Below, piece by piece: positions 25,784 through 34,573 of a stretch of 64,000 bases of DNA. The first letter of the stretch is position 1, and the number at the start of each line of letters is the position of its first letter. Position numbers and translations under genes: made by a program. Below the pieces are notes generated by a model. The model was not told where the DNA came from. It ran no database searches and worked only from the letters and a program-made list of their open reading frames with translations. Origin of the DNA: Sphingomonas sp. Leaf339. Lineage in GTDB: Bacteria; Pseudomonadota; Alphaproteobacteria; Sphingomonadales; Sphingomonadaceae. The stretch lies in contig NZ_LMRS01000001.1 of the NCBI RefSeq assembly GCF_001426195.1, forward strand, positions 436,501-500,500, read 5' to 3'.

Positions 25784-26467
25784 ATGTTGATCGCCATCCC
25801 CGATGTGTTGTCGCCCGACGAACTGACGCGGGTACGCGCGCTGCTCGGCGCCGCCGACTGGATCGACGGTAACGCCACCTCCGGCGCGCAATCGGCGTTG
25901 GCCAAGCGCAACGAGCAATTGCCGGAAGGATCGCCAGCGGCGCAGGCGGCGGGCGGTATCGTGCTCGACGCGCTCGGCCGCTCGCCGCTGTTCATCGCCG
26001 CCGCCCTGCCGCTGAAGGTCTTCCCGCCGCTGTTCAACCGGTACGGCGACGGCCACAGCTTCGGCACGCATGTCGACAACGCAATCAGGATGCAGCGCGG
26101 CAGCGATTTCCGTATCCGCAGCGACTTGTCGGCGACGATCTTCCTTGCCGATCCCGACAGCTATGACGGTGGCGAACTGGTGGTTGAGGAGCAATTCGGC
26201 GATCAGCGGGTGAAGCTGCCCGCTGGTCACATGGTCCTCTATTCGGCGTCCAGCCTGCACCACGTCACGCCGGTCACGCGTGGGCGGCGCGTGGCGTCGT
26301 TCTTTTGGATACAATCGATGGTCCGCGACGATGGCGAACGCCGTCTGCTATTCGAACTGGATCAGGCGGTGCAGGATGTCGCCGGTCGCCACGGCCATGC
26401 CGATCCGGCGGCAATCCGGCTGACCGGCGTCTATCACAATCTGCTGCGTCGCTGGGGCGATGCTTAG
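25784..26467 (+). CDS. PKHD-type Fe(II)/2-oxoglutarate dioxygenase (PiuC/YbiX family)
   Basis: 227 residues. The ATG at 25784 follows AAGGG and starts on the conserved [14 protein letters not shown]; the longer frame adds nothing recognisable. Cupin-type prolyl-4-hydroxylase fold with the iron ligands in FGTHVDNAI (His, Asp) and SSLHHVTPV (second His). The 2-oxoglutarate Arg is in [11 protein letters not shown], and the C-terminal domain carries [11 protein letters not shown]. PiuC relatives sit beside siderophore receptors and affect iron uptake. Here there is no receptor next door. Cytoplasmic; substrate unknown. Confidence 0.9.
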   Translation: MLIAIPDVLSPDELTRVRALLGAADWIDGNATSGAQSALAKRNEQLPEGSPAAQAAGGIVLDALGRSPLFIAAALPLKVFPPLFNRYGDGHSFGTHVDNAIRMQRGSDFRIRSDLSATIFLADPDSYDGGELVVEEQFGDQRVKLPAGHMVLYSASSLHHVTPVTRGRRVASFFWIQSMVRDDGERRLLFELDQAVQDVAGRHGHADPAAIRLTGVYHNLLRRWGDA

Positions 26468-26571
26468 CGCGGCGGCCGACCCGATCCATGACTAGGCGAA
26501 CCGGCGATTATCCCGTATCGCTCCAGTCACCTACGGCGCACCGTGCTAAGGGTGAACGAGGGGACCATCGC

Positions 26572-28083
26572 TTGTCGTCAGAGGATATACTGCCCGCACT
26601 CGCCCTGACGGGTATCAAGGGGCTGGACGACATTCTGAACGGCGGCCTGACGCCGGACCGGATGTACCTGGTCGAAGGAACGCCGGGCACGGGCAAGACG
26701 ACGCTCGGGCTGGGCTTCCTGCTCGCGGGCGCGGACGTGGGCGATACCGGCCTCTACATCACGCTCGCCGAAACCGAGGTCGAACTCCGCGCCGTCGCGC
26801 GCACCCATGGCTGGTCACTCGATGCCCTGACCCTGTTCGAGATGGTGCCGGTCGACGGCCTCGGCGAGGATCAGGAACAGACGCTACTCCACCCCAGCGA
26901 GGTCGAACTGGGAGAGACGATCCGTGACATGATGGCCAAGGTCGATGAATTGCGCCCGACGCGCGTCGTGATCGACAGTCTGTCCGAACTGCGGCTGCTG
27001 GCGCAAAGCCCGATCCGCTATCGCCGCCAGATCCTCGCCTTGAAGCACTTCTTTTCGACCCGGCAATGCACCGTCCTGTTCCTCGACGACAAGAGCGCGA
27101 CCGGCAGCGACCTGCAATTGCACAGCATCGCGCACGGCGTGATCGCCCTCGAACAGGTGCTGTCCGGGTTCGGCGCGCAACGCCGACGCCTGCACGTCGT
27201 AAAGATGCGCGGCGTGCGTTTCCGTGGCGGCTATCATGATTTCGAGATCGAGCGCGGTGGCCTGTGCGTCTTTCCACGACTGGTCGCGGCCGAGCATGAG
27301 ACGCACAAAGCGGGCAGCGCGGTATCCACCGGATCGTCGGAACTGGACGCGCTGCTGGGTGGCGGGCTGGTGCCGGGGACGGCGACGCTGCTGACCGGGC
27401 CGGCGGGCGTCGGCAAGACGACCGCGGCGGTCCAGTGCATGGTCGCCGCCCTGAAACGCGGTGAAAAGGCCGCCTATTTCCTGTTCGACGAACGTCTGCC
27501 GACGCTGCTGACCCGCAGTGCCGCGCTCGGCATGGATCTGCAGCCCTTCCTGGATGACGGCACGCTATCGATCCGGGCGATCGATCCGGCGGAGATGTCG
27601 CCCGGTCAGTTCGCCGGTGCGCTCCAGGCGGCCGTCGAGGAGGATGACGCCCGCGTCGTCATCATCGACAGTCTGAACGCCTATCTGCAATCGATGCCCA
27701 ACGAACAGTTCCTGGTGCTTCAGATGCACGAGATGCTGACCTATCTGGGGCAGAAAGGCGTCGTCAGTCTGCTGATCCTGGGGCTGCACGGGGTGATGGG
27801 CGATATCCGGGCGGACATCGATTTAAGCTACCTGTCCGATACCGTCGTGCAATTGCGTTATTTCGAGGCGAACGGCGAAGTGCGGCAGGCTATTTCCGTC
27901 ATCAAGACCCGCACCGCCCGGCACGAACGGGCGATCCGCGAATTTCAGATTGGCAGTAATGGGTTGCAGGTCGGCCCGCCTTTGCGCAACTTCCAGGGCG
28001 TGCTGACTGGCGTTCCCACCTTCTCCGGCGAGGGTAAGACATTGATGGCAAGCCGCATGGGCACGCTGGACGCGCATGGATAG
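26572..28083 (+). CDS. KaiC-like double-domain ATPase
   Basis: About 503 residues from a TTG with GAGGGG 8 bases upstream; an ATG at 26488 without a ribosome site is the alternative. Two RecA/KaiC domains each have a Walker A (EGTPGTGKTT and TGPAGVGKTT) and Walker B (TRVVIDSLSEL and RVVIIDSLNAY). The paired catalytic Glu of cyanobacterial KaiC reads AET in domain 1 and DER in domain 2. The phosphorylation pair Ser-Thr aligns with Ser-Tyr in DLSYLSDTVV. No kaiA or kaiB is nearby. It overlaps the following hybrid kinase by 8 bases, so the two likely form one signalling unit. Confidence 0.88.
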   Translation: MSSEDILPALALTGIKGLDDILNGGLTPDRMYLVEGTPGTGKTTLGLGFLLAGADVGDTGLYITLAETEVELRAVARTHGWSLDALTLFEMVPVDGLGEDQEQTLLHPSEVELGETIRDMMAKVDELRPTRVVIDSLSELRLLAQSPIRYRRQILALKHFFSTRQCTVLFLDDKSATGSDLQLHSIAHGVIALEQVLSGFGAQRRRLHVVKMRGVRFRGGYHDFEIERGGLCVFPRLVAAEHETHKAGSAVSTGSSELDALLGGGLVPGTATLLTGPAGVGKTTAAVQCMVAALKRGEKAAYFLFDERLPTLLTRSAALGMDLQPFLDDGTLSIRAIDPAEMSPGQFAGALQAAVEEDDARVVIIDSLNAYLQSMPNEQFLVLQMHEMLTYLGQKGVVSLLILGLHGVMGDIRADIDLSYLSDTVVQLRYFEANGEVRQAISVIKTRTARHERAIREFQIGSNGLQVGPPLRNFQGVLTGVPTFSGEGKTLMASRMGTLDAHG

Positions 28084-30064
28084 CATGGAGGGCAGGGTCC
28101 TCATCCTGGCGCCGCGCGGCCGCGATGCGGTAATCGCCGCGGGCCTGCTGAAGCGCAATGACATCAAAGCCGACGTCTGTGCCGACCAGGCGGCGCTGTT
28201 GACGGAATTGCAGGTCGGCGCCGACGTCGTGATGCTGACGGAGGAAGCCTTGGTGATGGCCGATCCCGCCGCGCTGACCGCGTGGGTAGCGGCTCAGCCG
28301 ACTTGGTCGGATATCCCGTTCGTCGTTCTCGCCAACGGTACCAGGGCACCGCGGACCGCGCCGGCGACGCAGCGTCTGGCCGATCTGGGCAACGTCGTGC
28401 TGCTCGAACGACCGCTCCATGCCGAGGCGATGCTGGGCGCGGTGCGATCCGCGCTGAAGGCACGGCACCGCCAATATGAGCTGCGCGACGCCGCCGATAC
28501 GCTGGAACGCGCCGTCGTCGATCGGACCCGCGATCTGGAGGCCGCACGCGACAGCCTTGAAATCGCGTTGGATGCCGCTGCGATGGGCAGCTGGGATCTC
28601 GATCTGGTTACGGGCGAAGCGCGGCGCACGCTGCGCCATGACGAAATCTTCGGTTACACGACGGCGCTTGATCGCTGGGACAAGGACGTTTTCCTCACCC
28701 ACGTCGATCCGGCGCAGCGGGCCGTGGTGGACAAGGCCTTTGAGGACGCGCTGACATCGGGCTCCCTCGATGTCGAATGCGCGATCACTACCGCGACGGG
28801 CGAGAACCGCTGGATCGTGGCGCAGGGGCGGGTCCGCTACGGTGGCGATGGCGCGCCGGTGCGGATGACGGGCGTCATCTCCGACGTCACCGACCGCCGC
28901 GAAGCCAATGCGCAACTGGCACAGGCGCAGAAGATGGACGCGATCGGGCAGCTCACCGGTGGCGTCGCGCATGATTTCAACAACCTGCTGACACCGATCG
29001 TCGGCAGCCTCGATCTGCTCCGCCGGCGTCACAAGGACGACGATCGAACGCAGCGGATGATCGGCGGCGCGTTGCAGGCGGCCGAACGTGCGGCGACATT
29101 GACGCAGCGGTTGTTGTCCTTTGCTCGCCGTCAGGCACTGCAACCGCGCGCCGTGGACGTCGGCGCACTGATCGACGGGATCGTCGATCTGATCCGGCGG
29201 TCGCTCGGGCCATCGATCGCGGTCAATCTGGAAATTCCACGTCACCTGCCATCGGCGCGAGTCGATCCGAACCAGCTCGAACTTGCCCTGTTGAACCTCG
29301 CGATCAACGCCCGCGACGCGATGCCGGGTGGGGGCAAGCTGGTGATCGGCGTCAGCGAAGTCACCGTCGACGATCGCAACATCGTCGGTCTGAAGGCCGG
29401 CGGCTATGTCCGCCTGATCGCCACTGACACCGGCACCGGCATGGATCGCGCCACACTGACCCGCGCCACCGAGCCGTTCTTCTCGACCAAGGGCGTCGGC
29501 AAGGGGACGGGCCTCGGCCTGTCGATGATCCACGGTCTCGCCGCTCAATCCGGCGGCACGCTGCGCCTCAGCAGCGAACCCGGTCGTGGCACGGCGGTGG
29601 AACTATGGCTGCCCGCCACCGACGAGGCGGCGGCCGGCACTGGCGAGCATAGCGCCGAACCGGTCGCGGCGCGGCGGGCGGCGACGATCCTGCTGGTGGA
29701 CGACGAGGATCTGGTCCGATCGGCCACCGCCGACATGCTGCGCGATATCGGCTACACGGTTATCGAGACGAATTCCGGAACGCAGGCGCTGAGTGCGATC
29801 CGCGCGGGGGCGGAGGCCGACATGCTCGTCAGCGATTACCTGATGCCGGGCATGACCGGCGGACAGCTCATCAACGAAGTGCGCGCATCGGGCATCCGTC
29901 TGCCGGCCCTGCTCGTCACCGGCTACGCGGCAGCGGGTGAGGATGTGCCGGCGGACGTCATGCGTCTCGCCAAGCCGTTCCGGCAGGTCGATCTGGCCGC
30001 CAAGGTCGACGAACTGTTGCGCACCGCCGCCGTCGGCCGCGCGCGGTTGAAGGTCGTCGACTGA
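28076..30064 (+). CDS. Hybrid sensor histidine kinase paired with KaiC-like ATPase
   Basis: 662 residues, no membrane segment. Residues 1-125 form a receiver-like domain lacking the phospho-acceptor Asp ([10 protein letters not shown]). A short coiled coil follows ([21 protein letters not shown]), then a PAS domain (about 160-280). HisKA is next with His299 in [21 protein letters not shown]. HATPase motifs are [14 protein letters not shown] and TDTGTGMD. The C-terminal receiver has its Asp at about 586 in [13 protein letters not shown]. Without a DNA-binding output it would feed an external partner. The N-terminal pseudo-receiver recalls clock-associated kinases that read KaiC-type proteins; that link is inference from the overlap. 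Confidence 0.92.
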   Translation: MDSMEGRVLILAPRGRDAVIAAGLLKRNDIKADVCADQAALLTELQVGADVVMLTEEALVMADPAALTAWVAAQPTWSDIPFVVLANGTRAPRTAPATQRLADLGNVVLLERPLHAEAMLGAVRSALKARHRQYELRDAADTLERAVVDRTRDLEAARDSLEIALDAAAMGSWDLDLVTGEARRTLRHDEIFGYTTALDRWDKDVFLTHVDPAQRAVVDKAFEDALTSGSLDVECAITTATGENRWIVAQGRVRYGGDGAPVRMTGVISDVTDRREANAQLAQAQKMDAIGQLTGGVAHDFNNLLTPIVGSLDLLRRRHKDDDRTQRMIGGALQAAERAATLTQRLLSFARRQALQPRAVDVGALIDGIVDLIRRSLGPSIAVNLEIPRHLPSARVDPNQLELALLNLAINARDAMPGGGKLVIGVSEVTVDDRNIVGLKAGGYVRLIATDTGTGMDRATLTRATEPFFSTKGVGKGTGLGLSMIHGLAAQSGGTLRLSSEPGRGTAVELWLPATDEAAAGTGEHSAEPVAARRAATILLVDDEDLVRSATADMLRDIGYTVIETNSGTQALSAIRAGAEADMLVSDYLMPGMTGGQLINEVRASGIRLPALLVTGYAAAGEDVPADVMRLAKPFRQVDLAAKVDELLRTAAVGRARLKVVD

Positions 30065-30070
30065 GCCGGC

Positions 30071-31723
30071 TCAGCGCTCGCGTCCGCCGCCGACCTGTCC
30101 CGCCGCGCCCGTCAATGCCAGCGCCACCGCCTCGGCGATCTTGATCCCGTCGACCGCTGCCGACAGGATGCCACCGGCGTACCCCGCGCCCTCGCCGGCC
30201 GGATAGAGCCCGGCGGTGTTGACGCTCTGAAAATCGTCGCCCCGCGTCACCCGGATCGGCGATGAGGTCCGCGTCTCGACGCCCGTCAGCACCGCATCGG
30301 GATGATCGTAACCGGGAATCTCCCGTCCGAACGCCACCAGCGCCTCCCGCATCGCCGTCACCGCAAAGTCCGGCAGGCAGGCCGCCAGATCGGTCAATTG
30401 CACGCCAGGGCGATAGGACGGGATGACGCTGCCCAGCTCAGTCGATGGGCGCCCCGCTAGAAAGTCGCCCAGCCGCTGCGCCGGTGCCTTGTACGTGCCG
30501 CCCCCGACCTCGAACGCGCGCGTTTCCCAATGGCGTTGCAGTTCGATGCCGGCCAGCGGATGGTCCGGATAATCACGCGCCGGATCGATGCCGACGACGA
30601 TGCCCGAATTCGCATTGCGCTCGTTGCGCGAATATTGGCTCATGCCATTGGTCGCGACCCGCCCGACCTCCGAAGTCGCCGCGACGACAGTGCCGCCCGG
30701 ACACATGCAGAAGCTATAGACCGTTCGCCCGTTCTTGCAGTGGTGCGACAGGCTGTACGCGGCGGCACCCAGATCGGGATGCCCGGCACACGGGCCAAAC
30801 CGTGCATTGTCGATCCAGCTTTGCGGATGTTCGATGCGGACACCGATCGAGAATGGCTTGGCCTCCAGATACACGCCGCGATCATGCAGCATATGGAACG
30901 TGTCGCGTGCGCTATGCCCGACCGCGAAGACGACCGGGCCGGTCTCAATCACCTCGCCGGTCTGCAAGCGAATGCCGCGCAGGCGTCGCGCGCCATCGGC
31001 GTCGATTGCGACGTCAAGATCGTCGACCCGGTGTTCGAAGCGGTATTCGCCGCCCAGTGCCTCCACCGTCCGGCGCATGCTCTCGACCATCGTGACCAGC
31101 CGAAACGTGCCGATATGCGGATGTGCCTCGGTCAGGATCTCGGGCGGCGCACCGGCTTTCACGAACTCGATCAGCACCTTGCGGCCGAGGTGGCGGGGGT
31201 CCTTGATCTGGCTCCACAGTTTGCCGTCGGAGAAGGTGCCGGCTCCGCCCTCGCCGAACTGAACGTTCGATTCGGGGTTCAGCTCGCTACGCCGCCACAG
31301 GCCCCAGGTGTCTCTCGTCCGCTCGCGCACCACCTTGCCGCGATCGAGGATGATCGGGCGGAACCCCATCTGCGCCAGGATCAGTCCGGCGAACAGGCCG
31401 CAGGGGCCGGCGCCCACCACCACCGGTCGCGGCCCGTCATAATCGGCCGGCGCCCTCGTCACGAAACGGTATCCGGTGTCGGGCGTCGTGTTCACATGCC
31501 GGTCGCGCCGGAACCGCGCCAGCACCGGTGCCTCGTTCTTCAGCGTCACATCGACCGAATACACCAGTTGGATATCCATCTTGTCACGCGCATCGTGCGC
31601 GCGCCGGGCGATGGTGTAGCGGACCAGATCGCGTGGCGTGATGCGCAGCCGATTGCGGATCGCGGCGGGCAACGCTTCCTCCGCATGGTTCAGCGGCAAC
31701 TTCAGATCGGTAATACGCAGCAT
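30071..31723 (-). CDS. FAD-dependent oxidoreductase (COG2509-type)
   Basis: 550 residues. After an N-terminal ~90-residue domain (MLRITDLKLPLNHAEEALPA, then VYSVDVTLKNE) comes the FAD-binding Rossmann motif PVVVGAGPCGLFAGLILAQM. Then ERTRDTWGLWRRSELNPESN, FGEGGAGTFSDGKLWSQIKD and a C-terminal GLYPAGEGAGYAGGILSAAV that closes the FAD site. This matches the uncharacterised 'FAD-dependent dehydrogenase' family with a small RNA-binding-like head. Cytoplasmic; no substrate is known. It converges on the hybrid kinase, with 6 bases between them. Confidence 0.88.
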   Translation of the reverse strand: MLRITDLKLPLNHAEEALPAAIRNRLRITPRDLVRYTIARRAHDARDKMDIQLVYSVDVTLKNEAPVLARFRRDRHVNTTPDTGYRFVTRAPADYDGPRPVVVGAGPCGLFAGLILAQMGFRPIILDRGKVVRERTRDTWGLWRRSELNPESNVQFGEGGAGTFSDGKLWSQIKDPRHLGRKVLIEFVKAGAPPEILTEAHPHIGTFRLVTMVESMRRTVEALGGEYRFEHRVDDLDVAIDADGARRLRGIRLQTGEVIETGPVVFAVGHSARDTFHMLHDRGVYLEAKPFSIGVRIEHPQSWIDNARFGPCAGHPDLGAAAYSLSHHCKNGRTVYSFCMCPGGTVVAATSEVGRVATNGMSQYSRNERNANSGIVVGIDPARDYPDHPLAGIELQRHWETRAFEVGGGTYKAPAQRLGDFLAGRPSTELGSVIPSYRPGVQLTDLAACLPDFAVTAMREALVAFGREIPGYDHPDAVLTGVETRTSSPIRVTRGDDFQSVNTAGLYPAGEGAGYAGGILSAAVDGIKIAEAVALALTGAAGQVGGGRER

Positions 31724-31770
31724 CCGCGGGACTTAGCGCCGCTGGCTCGCAATCGCCATGATCGATCGCG

Positions 31771-32121
31771 TCACTCGCGCCGATCGGTCGCCTTCGACTC
31801 GTCGCGACCCAGCACCTCGGCCAGCGGATCGTCCTCCACGCCCTCCATCCTTGCGCCCGATAGATAGGCCGCACGGCCCAGCAACTGCGCTCCGATCGGC
31901 AGGGTGACCAGCAGAAACAGGATAGTTAGCAACCCGGTCGATAACCGCGCCGTCTGGTCGAGCAACAGCACGCCCAGCACGATCAGGCTGGTTCCCAGCG
32001 TCCCCGCCTTCGTCGCGCTGTGCATCCGCTGGAACGGATCGGGTAACCGGACAAGGCCGATCGCCGCCACCAGCAAGAACCCGACGCCCAGCGTCAGTAT
32101 GGCGACCCCGAACACGATCAT
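31771..32121 (-). CDS. mrpG: Na+/H+ antiporter subunit G (MrpG/MnhG)
   Basis: 116 residues, about three membrane helices. Family landmarks are VAAIGLVRLPDPFQRMHSATKAGTLG and LLDQTARLSTGLLTILFLL. The charged C-terminal tail (RMEGVEDDPLAEVLGRDES) is cytoplasmic. Last gene of the six-gene mrp operon; its ATG overlaps the mrpF stop (ATGA). Confidence 0.95.
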   Translation of the reverse strand: MIVFGVAILTLGVGFLLVAAIGLVRLPDPFQRMHSATKAGTLGTSLIVLGVLLLDQTARLSTGLLTILFLLVTLPIGAQLLGRAAYLSGARMEGVEDDPLAEVLGRDESKATDRRE

Positions 32122-32393
32122 CGCCCGCCACCTTTTCGTTCCAGAAATACCGCAAAGGCGGCGGTCGCCACGAAGTTGATGAGCGACAGGCCCAGTGCAA
32201 TATCCAGAAACGCACTGCGCCCCGTCAATACCGCCGTCAGCGCCGAAAACGCCACCGCGACCGCCGTCAGCATGTCGAACGCGACGAACCGGTCGGCGAC
32301 GCTTGGCCCGCGCACCATCCGCCATCCGGCCAGACCCAGCGCGATGCACAGCGCGACAGACAGGATGGCGGCGACCAGTGGCAGATCGATCAC
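32118..32393 (-). CDS. mrpF: Na+/H+ antiporter subunit F (MrpF/MnhF)
   Basis: 91 residues, three membrane helices. The GTG at 32393 has GGAGC 7 bases before it and overlaps the mrpE stop (GTGA). Family motifs are MVRGPSVADRFVAFDMLT and SAFLDIALGLSLINFVATAA. A much longer reading frame upstream is out of frame with mrpE and was discarded. Confidence 0.94.
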   Translation of the reverse strand: MIDLPLVAAILSVALCIALGLAGWRMVRGPSVADRFVAFDMLTAVAVAFSALTAVLTGRSAFLDIALGLSLINFVATAAFAVFLERKGGGR

Positions 32394-32725
32394 CGTTCCA
32401 GCTCCGCGATGTGGCGCTCGTACAGCCGTTTGAACCGCGCAATCGTCGCCGCCGGATCGCGCGTGTCCAACACGTGCAGATACAGGGTGCGGCGATCCTC
32501 GGCGACATGCAGGCAGGTCGATCCCGGCGTCAGCGAGGTGAAGCAAGCGAACAACGCCACCGCCCATGGCCGCTCCACCGCCACCGGCACCATCACGATC
32601 GCCGGATGCGTCTCGATCCGTGGCGACAGGACCAGCCGCGCCACCGCCAGCGACGAAAGGAACAGGTCCGCGACAAATGTGGCCGCCAGCAGGACGACCG
32701 CGACGGCTTTGCGCAGGATGCTCAT
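32390..32725 (-). CDS. mrpE: Na+/H+ antiporter subunit E (MrpE/MnhE)
   Basis: 111 residues, shorter than the ~160 of many homologues, as expected for the Group 2-like short form. An N-terminal hydrophobic region (AVAVVLLAATFVADLFLSS) is followed by the conserved core SLTPGSTCLHVAEDRRTLYL and HVLDTRDPAATIARFK. The ATG at 32725 overlaps the mrpD stop (ATGA). The longer upstream frame is mrpD read out of frame. Confidence 0.92.
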   Translation of the reverse strand: MSILRKAVAVVLLAATFVADLFLSSLAVARLVLSPRIETHPAIVMVPVAVERPWAVALFACFTSLTPGSTCLHVAEDRRTLYLHVLDTRDPAATIARFKRLYERHIAELER

Positions 32726-34200
32726 GAGCCCATCCCCGCCAGCGCATCCGCCGACAGCCGCGCAACATCGAACAGCGGTTCCGGCATCAGTCCGATCGCC
32801 AGCGTGGCCGCCGACAGCACCGCCATGCCGGCCAGCATGGCGGCGGGGATTTTGCGTGCCTGTCGTCCGCTCAGGCTCTTCCAGCACGCCTCCGACCAGA
32901 TCGTTGCCATCGACACGATCGTCAGCATCGCCGCCACCAACGCCGCCATCGCGATCCAGGCGCTGCCGCCGTCGAAGGCGGCGCGGATCACCACCAGCTT
33001 CGCCCAGAAACCAGACAGCGGCGGAATGCCGGCCAGCGACAGGATCGGCACCGCGAACAGAAACGCGAACAGCGGATTTGACCGCGTCATGCCGCCGGCC
33101 CGCTTCAGATCCCAACTGCCCGTCGCGCGACGGATGACGCCGGCCCCCAGGAACAGATTGGCCTGCACGATCATCGAATGCACCATGTAGAAGACCGCAC
33201 CTGCCACGCCGTCATGTGTGCCGATCGCCAGCCCGGCCGCCATGTACCCCACCTGCGCCACCACCTGATATCCCAGGATGCGGCGGATATCGCTCTGCGC
33301 CAGTGCCGACAGCGCACACAGCACCATCGTCGCCGTTGCCATGACGCCGATCGTCGTCAGCAGCGGCGCGCTGACCGATGCGGTCGCGCCGATGCCGCCG
33401 AATACGCCTCCGACGATGATCAGCAGGGCATAAAAGCCCATCTTGGTCAGCAACCCGGCAAACGCCGCCCCCGCCGGCAAAGGGGCCGCCGCGTATGATG
33501 CCGGCAACCACGCATGGAACGGAAACAACCCGGATTTCAGCGCGAAACCGCATAGCAGCAGCGTCCCCGCCGCTGCGACCGCCACGCTCGGCGGGCCGCC
33601 GTGCAGTTGCGCTGCCAGCGTCTGCAGATCGAGCGTCCCCGCGACGCCATAGATGATGCCGATACCAGCCAGCACGGCGGTCGCCCCGACCATGCCGAAC
33701 GCGGCATAGCGGATCGCACCGCCGATCTGTGCCTCACGCCGGTCGATCGTGATGAGGCCCAGCGCAGCGAGCAACGCGAGTTCGAACCAGACATACAGGT
33801 TGAACAGGTCGGTGGTCAGGAACGCGCCGTTGACCGCGGCCAGCATCGCAAGGCTCATCGCGTCATATCCACGTCGCCGCCGACGTGGGCCGACATCGGC
33901 ATGGCCGTACAGCGCCACCGCCAGCGCGATAATCGACGCCACCACGACGAGCGCCGCGCCGGGCAAGCGAGCGGCAAACGCAATGCCGATCGCGTCTGGC
34001 CAGCCGCCGAACACCACCAGCGCCCCCTGTCCGCCCGCGATCGCGCGCTGGATCAGGGCGATCGCGGCGATCAGCGTCGCGGCGACCATCACGAACCCGG
34101 CCGCCTCGCACGCGCGCGGCCGGGTTCGCAGCAAAGCGGTGATCGCCACGCCCAGCAACGGGATGCCGACCGGCGCCAGCAGGATCAGCGGATCACCCAT
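32722..34200 (-). CDS. mrpD: Na+/H+ antiporter subunit D (MrpD/MnhD, NuoN-like)
   Basis: 492 residues, about 14 membrane helices, related to the proton-pumping NuoL/M/N subunits. Visible motifs: LFNLYVWFELALLAALGLI with the conserved Glu, FALKSGLFPFHAWLPASYAA with the conserved Lys, and ALAQSDIRRILGYQVVAQVG. Also ILSLAGIPPLSGFWAKLVVI. I chose MGDPLILLAPVG at 34200; the longer frame only reads through mrpC. It overlaps mrpC by 8 bases. Confidence 0.96.
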   Translation of the reverse strand: MGDPLILLAPVGIPLLGVAITALLRTRPRACEAAGFVMVAATLIAAIALIQRAIAGGQGALVVFGGWPDAIGIAFAARLPGAALVVVASIIALAVALYGHADVGPRRRRRGYDAMSLAMLAAVNGAFLTTDLFNLYVWFELALLAALGLITIDRREAQIGGAIRYAAFGMVGATAVLAGIGIIYGVAGTLDLQTLAAQLHGGPPSVAVAAAGTLLLCGFALKSGLFPFHAWLPASYAAAPLPAGAAFAGLLTKMGFYALLIIVGGVFGGIGATASVSAPLLTTIGVMATATMVLCALSALAQSDIRRILGYQVVAQVGYMAAGLAIGTHDGVAGAVFYMVHSMIVQANLFLGAGVIRRATGSWDLKRAGGMTRSNPLFAFLFAVPILSLAGIPPLSGFWAKLVVIRAAFDGGSAWIAMAALVAAMLTIVSMATIWSEACWKSLSGRQARKIPAAMLAGMAVLSAATLAIGLMPEPLFDVARLSADALAGMGS

Positions 34201-34573
34201 TGTCCGGGTCCAGCAATTCGGGATCATCCGGTTGTTCGGTCGCCTCGACGGTGCGGGCATCCAGCGATCCCGTCGCCCGCCACGCGCGAAGCACCACCGT
34301 CGCCAGCACCACGGTCAGCGCGAAGCCGATCACGATCGCGGTGAGGATCAACGCCTGCGCCAGCGGGTCGCCCGCTTCGCCCAGCCGGTCCTGACCCTCG
34401 GCGATGATCGGCGGTTGGCGGCTGGAAAAGTCGCCGGCAGTGAACAGCAACAGGTTGACGCCCGTCGACAACAACGCAAGGCCCAACATGATCCGCACGA
34501 GATTGCGCGACAGGATCATGTAGATCGCCGCCGCCATGATCGCCGCGACCGCACCTGCATACAGGACGTTCAT
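34193..34573 (-). CDS. mrpC: Na+/H+ antiporter subunit C (MrpC/MnhC, NuoK-like)
   Basis: 126 residues with three membrane helices (VLYAGAVAAIMAAAIYMIL, IMLGLALLSTGVNLLLF, ALILTAIVIGFALTVVLA). The NuoK-type motif DPLAQALILTAIVIGFA is diagnostic. A 25-residue acidic tail follows (TEQPDDPELLDPDNG). It overlaps mrpA by 4 bases and mrpD by 8. Confidence 0.95.
   Translation of the reverse strand: MNVLYAGAVAAIMAAAIYMILSRNLVRIMLGLALLSTGVNLLLFTAGDFSSRQPPIIAEGQDRLGEAGDPLAQALILTAIVIGFALTVVLATVVLRAWRATGSLDARTVEATEQPDDPELLDPDNG

Noticed and set aside
27902-29548. 548-codon open frame on the minus strand across the hybrid kinase
   Set aside because: It mirrors a clearly coding plus-strand kinase in GC-rich DNA, has no recognisable domains and has no ribosome site. 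Similar long antisense frames over atpA (61740-63356), cpaF (57170-59164) and DUF885 (16440-17855) were rejected for the same reason.
32118-33115. Longer versions of mrpF and mrpE extending upstream
   Set aside because: The extensions read mrpE or mrpD out of frame. The short versions have family-length products and 4-base overlaps.
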